64,000 nt of DNA. Source: Flavobacterium caeni (GTDB taxonomy: Bacteria > Bacteroidota > Bacteroidia > Flavobacteriales > Flavobacteriaceae). Below the pieces are notes generated by a model. That model worked only from the letters and a program-made list of their open reading frames with translations, was not told where the DNA came from and ran no database searches. Shown here piece after piece: positions 8,288 through 14,452 of the stretch; positions within the stretch are counted from its first letter, which is position 1; the number at the start of each line of letters is the position of its first letter. The translations under genes and the position numbers were made by a program. The stretch lies in contig NZ_FMVF01000005.1 in NCBI RefSeq assembly GCF_900101895.1, forward strand, positions 128,463 through 192,462, read 5' to 3'.

Positions 8288-9544
8288 ATGAAAAGAGGAT
8301 TACTTTTGTTAACGGCCATTTTGACCGGATTTACGGCGCAGGCGCAGGTCGTCAATGCATCGATCTCTATGGGTTCTGGTTATGCCAACCAGGTATACTA
8401 CAAATTGCCGACCCAAGCCAACAACGAATACCCGCACGCTTCTTGGGATGTGGCTTTCTTGCGTACCAGCGCATTTGCTTTCGGCACGCGTATCAACGAC
8501 GCTAGAAACATCGAAGTGTATGATGCTTCTTCGAACATTGCCGATTGGGCTACCATCGATGTGACACAAATCGCAAACTGGACACGTCTGTACAACAGCG
8601 AAACGCAGTGGGATTTGGGTGCATTCGACCAAGGTTCGGCTACTTACGGCTGGGGCGAATACAACCCGGGCAACCACCACGTTACCGGCGCTGTGGTTTT
8701 TGTGTTGAAATATGCCAACGGTACCTTCCGCAAGTTCAAGATCGACGACTTCTTTGGTGGTTATACGTTTACTTACGCCACATGGGACGGATCGGCTTGG
8801 GGCGCAGACCAGCAAGTGGTATTGCCTAACGCGACCAACCCGACCAACCGTTTCAACTACTACTCGCTCGAGAATGCTACGGCTGTAGTTGCCGAGCCTG
8901 CCACTACCGACTGGGACATCACTTTCACCAAATACAAAACCGACTATTTTGGTGACGGGTCTTTCTGGCAAGACGTGACCGGTGTTTTCCACGCGCCGAA
9001 CGTACAGGTGGCCGAGAACATCGAACCTGCTGGTATGCCAGATCCACTGCTCGGCGGCGGGCTGACTTATGTTGAAGACATCAACCAAATCGGTTACGAC
9101 TGGAAGACTTTTAACCAAGCCACTTTTACGTATTCAATCGCTACAGACAAGGCGTTCTATGTGAAATTGCCGAACAATACAGTATACCGCTTGGCTTTCA
9201 ATTCGTTTGCAGGAAGCAGCACCGGTAATATCACGTTTAACCATCAAGACGTGACCAGCTTGTTGGCTACCGAGACTTTCGGCAATAACAATGCATTTGG
9301 TGTGTATCCGAATCCAACAGTAGACAAGAAAATCAACATTGTATACGACTTGGCGACTGCCGGTGCACAAAATACAGTAAGTGTTTACAGCATCACAGGC
9401 GCGAAAGTATTCGAGCAAACCCTCGAATCGGCTACCGGTTTCTTTAACCAATCGATCGATTTGGGTCAATTGAACAACGGTGTTTATGTCCTGAAATTCC
9501 AATCGGGCGACTACACTGCGACGCGTAAGATCGTCTTGCAATAA
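8288..9544 (+). CDS. Secreted HmuY-like protein with T9SS type A sorting domain
   Basis: This 418-residue protein starts at MKRGLLLLTAILTGFTAQAQ, a type I signal peptide; the frame extends upstream to 8246, but that would overlap the lipoprotein gene and mask the signal. The body repeats the HmuY pattern of its neighbour, with WDVAFLRTSAFAFGTRIND near residue 53 and WDITFTKYKTDYFGDGSFW near residue 214. The last 80 residues are a sorting domain (FGVYPNPTVDKK near residue 337, ending GVYVLKFQSGDY...KIVLQ). It should be exported across the outer membrane and anchored or released, while its sister protein is a lipoprotein. A role as a secreted hemophore or ligand catcher for the receptor is inferred. 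A terminator follows. Confidence 0.75.
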   Translation: MKRGLLLLTAILTGFTAQAQVVNASISMGSGYANQVYYKLPTQANNEYPHASWDVAFLRTSAFAFGTRINDARNIEVYDASSNIADWATIDVTQIANWTRLYNSETQWDLGAFDQGSATYGWGEYNPGNHHVTGAVVFVLKYANGTFRKFKIDDFFGGYTFTYATWDGSAWGADQQVVLPNATNPTNRFNYYSLENATAVVAEPATTDWDITFTKYKTDYFGDGSFWQDVTGVFHAPNVQVAENIEPAGMPDPLLGGGLTYVEDINQIGYDWKTFNQATFTYSIATDKAFYVKLPNNTVYRLAFNSFAGSSTGNITFNHQDVTSLLATETFGNNNAFGVYPNPTVDKKINIVYDLATAGAQNTVSVYSITGAKVFEQTLESATGFFNQSIDLGQLNNGVYVLKFQSGDYTATRKIVLQ

Positions 9545-9598
9545 ACCGAAATAATTGGGTTTACCCAGTTAATGTTTCGTTTATTTTTGTTTTGAGCG

Positions 9599-9635
9599 AA
9601 AGCCCCTCGGCCCGTTTGGGAAGAGGGGCTTTTTT
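9599..9635 (+). terminator. Rho-independent terminator of the receptor/HmuY operon
   Basis: AAGCCCCTC pairs with GAGGGGCTT across a loop that itself holds a CCC-GTTT-GGG mini-hairpin, followed by six T residues. A second small palindrome (ATTGGGTTTACCCAGT, 9554-9569) lies just upstream. Confidence 0.85.
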
Positions 9636-9735
9636 GATTTGAACAGGTTGTGGAAATCTTGTGGTAAAAAATGCGAATATTGTTAGGCTGTTACATTCGC
9701 AAATCGTATATTTATCATCCCAAATATACCTAAAA

Positions 9736-10044
9736 ATGACGCCGCATTCTTTCATAGAGTTGAAATGCGAATTCGAGATTCCGTTTCACGACGAACTCAA
9801 TCATTTTATGCAACGGTTGGCCAATTCCGATACGGAGTACCATTCCGCGGCATTTCATCTGCCCCATAAAGAGGCCATCACGCAGGCCATGCGCAACAAG
9901 TTGGTCTATGTCAAGTTGAATGTCGAAAAGCCGACGCAAACCATTCGACCTCGGTTGCTCGCGGCCATTCGCAAATCGTTCAACAAAGAGCTGGTGGGTA
10001 CCATCCGTCAGGGAGACGATGACATCACGTTTATCCTGTTGTGA
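9736..10044 (+). CDS. Hypothetical protein, 102 residues
   Basis: I do not recognise this small protein. The start MTPHSFIELKCEF is chosen over an upstream in-frame ATG/GTG because the longer version reads through the AT-rich leader. It is soluble, without signal peptide or membrane helix, and mixes charged helices with beta-like ends (KLVYVKLNVE, DDDITFILL). A weak TATATTTA element 22 bases upstream could be its promoter. It ends five bases before the convergent marC-like gene. Confidence 0.6.
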   Translation: MTPHSFIELKCEFEIPFHDELNHFMQRLANSDTEYHSAAFHLPHKEAITQAMRNKLVYVKLNVEKPTQTIRPRLLAAIRKSFNKELVGTIRQGDDDITFILL

Positions 10045-10049
10045 ATTGA

Positions 10050-10679
10050 TTACATCAAATTGCCTTTGATGATGCTGACGATGGCGCTCACAATATACTG
10101 AACGCCAATGGCGATGACGATGAACCCAACAATGCGCGAGATGGCCACGATGCCCGACCCGCCCAATATCTTGGCGAGGTAGTGCGAGCTGCGCAGAATG
10201 ACAAAAATCACCAACGCGACGGTCAGGATGGCCGCACAAGACCAGATGATTTCTTGTGTTGTGTGGTGTTCCTGGTAAAAGGCAATCAACAGTGAAATGG
10301 AGCCCGGGCCCGCCAGCATGGGCATCGCCAAGGGCGTGAGCGCGATGTCGTTGCGGTTTTGGATTTCGGTTTCGACCGATTTGTTGATGCCGCGCGTCTT
10401 TTTGAATTTACCAGACAGCAAAGAGAACCCCGATCCCACGATGATCATCCCGCCCGCGATGCGCAACGCGTCGATGCTGATGCCAAAAAATGCGAGTACA
10501 TACTGCCCTACAAAAAACGAAATCAGCAAAATGATCGCCACATTGATGGCCGTCCAGAGCGAAATGCGCGAGCGTTCCTTTTTGGAGTCGTCCTGCGTAA
10601 GGCCTACAAATATCGGTACGGTGCCAATGGGGTTCAGGACAGAAAACAATGCGGCAAACAAGTAGATGAAAAGTTCCAT
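10050..10679 (-). CDS. MarC-family integral membrane protein
   Basis: This 209-residue protein has the MarC (UPF0056) layout: six predicted membrane helices, the opening LFIYLFAALFSVLNPIGTVP with the family NP-x-G motif, and LAMPMLAGPGSISLLIAF in the middle, which repeats the pattern in the second half. The family is proposed to transport small molecules such as amino acids, but its function is not settled; despite its name MarC is not an antibiotic-resistance pump. The gene is alone on the minus strand between two plus-strand genes, with its own promoter. Confidence 0.85.
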   Translation of the reverse strand: MELFIYLFAALFSVLNPIGTVPIFVGLTQDDSKKERSRISLWTAINVAIILLISFFVGQYVLAFFGISIDALRIAGGMIIVGSGFSLLSGKFKKTRGINKSVETEIQNRNDIALTPLAMPMLAGPGSISLLIAFYQEHHTTQEIIWSCAAILTVALVIFVILRSSHYLAKILGGSGIVAISRIVGFIVIAIGVQYIVSAIVSIIKGNLM

Positions 10680-10689
10680 GGTTTTTGTG

Positions 10690-10718
10690 CAAAATTAGGT
10701 TTGGGGTTCGAACCGCAA
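10690..10718 (-). promoter_or_regulatory. Minus-strand promoter for the marC-like gene
   Basis: On the minus strand TTG (plus CAA 10716-10718), an 18-base spacer and TAATTTTG (plus CAAAATTA 10690-10697) lie 10 bases above the ATG, giving a very short leader. Confidence 0.6.
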
Positions 10719-10823
10719 GTCAACTTAACGTCATGCGCAGATTATGTTTTCGCGAACATTTTTTACGACGAAATTAAGAAACTTTCAGCCTAAAGGTAGT
10801 AATTTTAGGGGAACATCTGCGAT

Positions 10824-11186
10824 ATGAAAAAGAAAACCCTCGTCCTGGGCGCATCGGCCAATCCGGCGCGTTATTCGTACATGGCCATCAACAGGCTCAC
10901 CACTTACGGCCATCCGGTAGAAGCCGTCGGGCATAAGGAAACCGAAGTTTTTGGCGTCAAGATCCACAAAGAAGCCGTTCCGTTCCAGGACATCGATACG
11001 GTGACACTTTACCTGAATCCGCAAAACCAAAAGGCGTATTACGACTACATCCTGTCGCTCAAACCCAACCGCGTCGTCTTTAATCCGGGTACCGAAAACC
11101 CAGAATTGTATCAGCTCTTGCGCGCGAACAACATCGGGATGGAAGTGGCCTGTACGTTGGTGATGCTGGCCGTCGGTAATTATTGA
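10824..11186 (+). CDS. CoA-binding domain protein (YccU-like)
   Basis: This 120-residue protein is a single CoA-binding (Rossmann-like) domain. It opens KTLVLGASANPARYSYMAIN, typical of the family's nucleotide-binding loop, and contains VEAVGHKETEV and NPGTENPELYQLLRANNI, which fit the rest of the fold. Standalone members of this size are common in Bacteroidota but their role is unknown; a part in CoA or acyl-CoA sensing is only a guess. No signal peptide or membrane helix is seen. A weak -7-like TAATTTTA at 10800-10807 lies 16 bases upstream. Confidence 0.85.
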   Translation: MKKKTLVLGASANPARYSYMAINRLTTYGHPVEAVGHKETEVFGVKIHKEAVPFQDIDTVTLYLNPQNQKAYYDYILSLKPNRVVFNPGTENPELYQLLRANNIGMEVACTLVMLAVGNY

Positions 11187-11188
11187 TT

Positions 11189-11279
11189 ATTTTTTATTGT
11201 TATTATTTATTGCGTCCCGTGCTACAAAAGCTACCAAAGAAGGAATAAAAAATAACAATAAGTAATAACAATAAAAAAT
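11189..11279. repeat. 24-bp AT-only inverted repeat between convergent genes
   Basis: Arms 11189-11212 and 11256-11279 are complementary over 24 bases with one wobble, separated by 43 bases that include GTAGCTTTTGTAGC-like pairing (GCTACAAAAGCTACC). It sits between the ends of the CoA-binding gene (plus) and the symporter gene (minus), so it may act as a two-way terminator, although the stem has almost no GC. The arm sequence matches that at 1981-2006. Confidence 0.6.
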
Positions 11280-11287
11280 TGAAATAA

Positions 11288-12781
11288 CTAGAATCGCGTT
11301 TCCCGGTCGGCGGGTTTGCTGATGAGCCACAATCCAAAGAACGTGAGCGCACCGTTCACGATGATCAGCTCCTCGGCAAATTGATAGTCGCCAAACCATG
11401 TGCTGGAATACGAACTGATCGCAAAAGTAAGGGCAGGAGCCAAGATGCACACCAATGGCACCCAGCGTTCCTTGACCGTCTTGGTCTTGACAAACAATCC
11501 AAACCCGTAGAGCCCGAGCAGCGGCCCATAGGTATACGCGGCAATCTTAAAGATCATGGCCACGACCGAATCGGAGTTGAGCAGGTAAATGATCAGGATC
11601 ACGACAAACATCAGCGCCGAAAATCCAATGTGCACGGCATGTCGCGTACGGACCGAATTTTTTCCTTGGTTTTCGGCCTTGTCCATCCCGAGGAAGTCTA
11701 CGCAGAACGAAGTCGTGAGTGCGGTAAGCGCCGAATCGGTGGTGGCAAAAGTCGCGGCCGTGAGCCCGAGCAAGAACACGATGGCTGGAATCAAACTCAG
11801 GTGGTTGAACGCGATTTCGGGAAACAGCAAATCGGTTCGGGGCTTGCCGTCTACCATCGGGATTGCGATGCCGTGGTTTTCGGCGTACAGGTAAAGCAAC
11901 GCGCCCACGCTCAGGAAAAACAGGTTGATCACCACAAAAATGCCCGTAAACGTAAACATGTTTTTTTGCGCCTCGCCGATGTTTTTGCAACTCAGGTTTT
12001 TTTGCATCAGGTCCTGATCGAGCCCCACCATGGCTATTGTGACGAAAATCCCGCCCAGGATTTGTTTGATCCAATAGTTGCCCTTGAGCCAATCTTCGTA
12101 AAAGAAAATCTTCGAATAGTTACTTTCCTTGACGGCTTCGAACGCCTGCGGAAGGCTGTAATCGAGGCTGTTGCAGATAAAGAAAATCGTGAAAACAACC
12201 GACGATACCAGGAACAACGTCTGCAACGTATCGGTGATAATGATGGTCTTGAGCCCGCCGCGGTAAGTGTAGGCAAAAATAAGCGCAAGCGACCCGAACA
12301 CCGTCGCCCAAAACGGCACCCCAAATTCGTCGAATACATAGCGTTGCAACACCAACACGACCAGGTACAAACGCGCCGCCGACCCGATGGTACGGCTGAT
12401 CAGGAAAATAGTAGCCGCTGTTTTGTAGGACACGTGTCCGAGCCGTTGTTCGATGTAGCCGTAAATCGAGGTAAGGTTCATGCGGTAATACAGCGGCAGC
12501 AAACCCTTGGCGATCAAAATAAAACCGATGGCGTTCCCGAGTACAAACTGGAAGTATTTGAACTGCACCTCGGGCGAACCCACCTGTCCCGGCACCGAAA
12601 TAAACGTCACGCCCGACAAGGCCGTCCCGATCATCCCAAAGGCCACCAAATACCATTTGGCATTTTTGTTGGCCTTGAAAAAAGCGTCGTTGTCTGAATT
12701 CTTCTTGCTCGTGACATGCGAGATCACGAACAAGATGCTGAAGTAGATGACGATAAGCGTGAGTATGGCGGTCGCGGTCAT
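11288..12781 (-). CDS. Sodium:solute symporter (SSS family)
   Basis: This 497-residue membrane protein has the SSS layout of about 13 helices. The N-terminal part shows FFKANKNAKWYLVAFGMIGTALSGVTFISVPG, here noted in pieces: NAKWYLVAFGMIG and SGVTFISVPGQVG, the typical helix 1-2 region, and the middle shows YTYRGGLKTIIITDTLQ, the family signature around helix 5. The cargo cannot be read from sequence; relatives carry sugars, nonulosonates, proline or other solutes. ATG 12781 is chosen; an upstream TTG (12802) would add seven residues. The gene stands alone. Confidence 0.85.
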   Translation of the reverse strand: MTATAILTLIVIYFSILFVISHVTSKKNSDNDAFFKANKNAKWYLVAFGMIGTALSGVTFISVPGQVGSPEVQFKYFQFVLGNAIGFILIAKGLLPLYYRMNLTSIYGYIEQRLGHVSYKTAATIFLISRTIGSAARLYLVVLVLQRYVFDEFGVPFWATVFGSLALIFAYTYRGGLKTIIITDTLQTLFLVSSVVFTIFFICNSLDYSLPQAFEAVKESNYSKIFFYEDWLKGNYWIKQILGGIFVTIAMVGLDQDLMQKNLSCKNIGEAQKNMFTFTGIFVVINLFFLSVGALLYLYAENHGIAIPMVDGKPRTDLLFPEIAFNHLSLIPAIVFLLGLTAATFATTDSALTALTTSFCVDFLGMDKAENQGKNSVRTRHAVHIGFSALMFVVILIIYLLNSDSVVAMIFKIAAYTYGPLLGLYGFGLFVKTKTVKERWVPLVCILAPALTFAISSYSSTWFGDYQFAEELIIVNGALTFFGLWLISKPADRETRF

Positions 12782-12911
12782 GGCGTTAATTTTGACCGAC
12801 AAAATAGCAAAAAATGTTGGTTTGTTGGTTTTCGAGTAAGGTAGTTAGTAACAATGTTATGAGTGGAGGAATTTTTGAGGTTGGATGGGAGCAACGGGGT
12901 AGACGGCCTTA

Positions 12912-12951
12912 AGACTTTACGACTTTATGACTTTAAGACTTTACGACTCTT
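12912..12951 (+). repeat. 8-bp tandem repeat upstream of recR
   Basis: Five units of period exactly eight (AGACTTTA, CGACTTTA, TGACTTTA, AGACTTTA, CGACTCTT) vary only at the first base in the first four copies. The array ends five bases before the recR -7 element and covers the place where a -33 element should lie. Confidence 0.8.
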
Positions 12952-12956
12952 TTACC

Positions 12957-12964
12957 TACCTTTG
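12957..12964 (+). promoter_or_regulatory. recR promoter -7 element, implies almost leaderless mRNA
   Basis: TACCTTTG matches TAnnTTTG and ends four bases before the ATG at 12969. Since transcription begins a few bases after this element, the transcript would start at or next to the start codon. There is no room for a ribosome-binding site. Confidence 0.6.
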
Positions 12965-12968
12965 CACC

Positions 12969-13589
12969 ATGGAATTCTCGTCGAAACTACTCGAAAAAGC
13001 CGTGCACGAAATGGCCCAATTGCCCGGTATTGGAAAGCGGACGGCGCTCAGGCTGGTATTGCACCTGTTGCGGCAACCTGCGCAACAAACGTCTTTCCTG
13101 GCCGAAGCGCTTGTGGGTATGCGCGAAAACATCAGGTTTTGTAAAAGTTGCCATAACATTTCAGACACCGAAGTTTGCGAGATTTGCGCAAATGGTTCGC
13201 GCGACCAAGGTGTTGTTTGTGTCGTCGAGGACGTTCGCGACGTGATGGCCATCGAAAATACGCGGCAGTTTCGCGGCATATACCACGTTTTGGGGGGTAA
13301 GATTTCGCCAATCGACGGTATAGGGCCCAGCCAGCTGACCATTGCGCCGCTTGTAGATAAAGTCAAATCGGGGAGCGTCCGCGAGCTAATTTTTGCGCTG
13401 AGCTCAACCATGGAGGGCGATACGACGAATTTTTTCATCTACAAGCAAATCAAAGAAAGCGGCATCACGGTGTCGACCATCGCACGCGGCATTGCCGTAG
13501 GCGACGAGCTCGAATATGCCGACGAAGTTACGCTTGGGCGCTCGATTCTGCAAAGGATTCCGTTCGAGAACGCGCTCAAAAACAATTAA
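12969..13589 (+). CDS. recR: Recombination mediator protein RecR
   Basis: This 206-residue protein is a full-length RecR. In order it has a helix-hairpin-helix region ([11 protein letters not shown], residues 18-28), a four-cysteine zinc finger (Cys58, 61, 70, 73), a Toprim domain ([14 protein letters not shown] near residue 82 and the GD/E residues after it) and the C-terminal Walker-B-like tail ([18 protein letters not shown]). With RecO and RecF it loads RecA at gaps during recombinational repair. The frame is open upstream to 12927, but ATG 12969 is chosen because it fits the family start and lies directly behind the promoter. Confidence 0.97.
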   Translation: MEFSSKLLEKAVHEMAQLPGIGKRTALRLVLHLLRQPAQQTSFLAEALVGMRENIRFCKSCHNISDTEVCEICANGSRDQGVVCVVEDVRDVMAIENTRQFRGIYHVLGGKISPIDGIGPSQLTIAPLVDKVKSGSVRELIFALSSTMEGDTTNFFIYKQIKESGITVSTIARGIAVGDELEYADEVTLGRSILQRIPFENALKNN

Positions 13590-13610
13590 ATCAATTTAAC
13601 GGCGTTCTTT

Positions 13611-13640
13611 TTTGTATTTATAAATGAAAAACTATCTTTG
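13611..13640 (+). promoter_or_regulatory. Strong promoter of the main polysaccharide locus
   Basis: TTTG (13611-13614), an 18-base spacer and TATCTTTG (13633-13640) match both parts of the flavobacterial consensus. It decides the first gene's start: the ATG at 13624 lies inside the promoter and cannot be used, so ATG 13663 is the real start, with a leader of about 16 bases. Confidence 0.8.
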
Positions 13641-13662
13641 TTTGCTAAATTTTGTGCCGCGC

Positions 13663-14451
13663 ATGAACAAAACTATACTGATTTTATTGGCCGTCGTCGC
13701 GCTTTTCTCTGCTTCTTGCGTACCGACCAAAGACCTCGTATACCTGCAAAAGAAAGACAAGAACGACACCATCCAAAATATCAACCCTGTGGTGGCCAAG
13801 CCTTACCGTTTGCAACCCAACGACATCCTTACGATTACCATCAAGGCCATCGATCCCGAATTGGTCGCTATTTTCAAAACCAAAGAGGCGACACAATCGG
13901 GACAAAACGAGGCCCTGCTATACTTTGATGGTTATGTGATAGACGACCATGGCAATATCCGGATGCCGATCCTGAACGAAATCAGTGTTATTGGGATGAC
14001 AGTAGATGAGGTACGACAAAAAATAGAAGCCAAATTGTTGGAGGAATATTTCAACAAAGAGGCCAATATTTTTGTGACGGTCAAACTTTCGGGTTTACGG
14101 TATACCATCAACGGAGAAGTGTCGGCGCCCGGTTCGAAGATTCTTTACCGCGATTCGGCAACCATACTTGAAGCCATCGCCAATGCTGGAGATATCACTG
14201 TAACAGGCGACAGGCACCATGTTACGGTGATCAGGCAGTTTCCGCATGGTACCGAGATGCATGACATCGATTTGACCGATGTAAAGGCGATGCAATCCCC
14301 GTACTACTACCTGCGTTCTAACGACTACATTTATGTCAAGCCGCTACCGCAAAAATCATGGGGAACAGGGCGAACAGGAATCGAATCTTTAGGGACCATC
14401 CTTTCTGTACTTACTTTAATCACCACGACGCTTTTGCTTTTAAACCGATAG
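13663..14451 (+). CDS. wza: Polysaccharide export lipoprotein, Wza-like (first copy)
   Basis: This 262-residue protein forms the outer-membrane/periplasmic part of a capsule or exopolysaccharide export channel. It has a lipoprotein signal (Cys19 in FSASC), a polysaccharide-export domain (about 45-135, YRLQPNDILTITIKA), an SLBB domain (about 140-215, YTINGEVSAPGSKILY) and a C-terminal membrane helix (ILSVLTLITTTLLLL). That last helix is typical of Bacteroidota Wza proteins. It starts the long locus and precedes its Wzc partner by one base, so they are co-translated. A second Wza/Wzc pair lies at the other end of the cluster. Confidence 0.9.
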   Translation: MNKTILILLAVVALFSASCVPTKDLVYLQKKDKNDTIQNINPVVAKPYRLQPNDILTITIKAIDPELVAIFKTKEATQSGQNEALLYFDGYVIDDHGNIRMPILNEISVIGMTVDEVRQKIEAKLLEEYFNKEANIFVTVKLSGLRYTINGEVSAPGSKILYRDSATILEAIANAGDITVTGDRHHVTVIRQFPHGTEMHDIDLTDVKAMQSPYYYLRSNDYIYVKPLPQKSWGTGRTGIESLGTILSVLTLITTTLLLLNR

Positions 14452-14452
14452 T

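Noticed and set aside
9545..9735. Riboswitch or RNA gene in the gap after the HmuY-like gene
   Set aside because: Apart from one small palindrome and a normal terminator, no conserved riboswitch core was recognised; the remainder is an AT-rich leader.
11381..12697. Plus-strand open frame of 438 codons opposite the symporter gene
   Set aside because: Composition is highly charged and without domains, and it is the shadow of a clear membrane transporter on the other strand.
12912..12951. Short CRISPR array
   Set aside because: Units are 8 bases with no spacers; this is a simple tandem repeat.
13624..13662. Earlier ATG for the first Wza lipoprotein
   Set aside because: The codons lie inside the TTTG-N18-TATCTTTG promoter, and the extension would place a Cys- and Phe-rich segment before a perfect lipoprotein signal.
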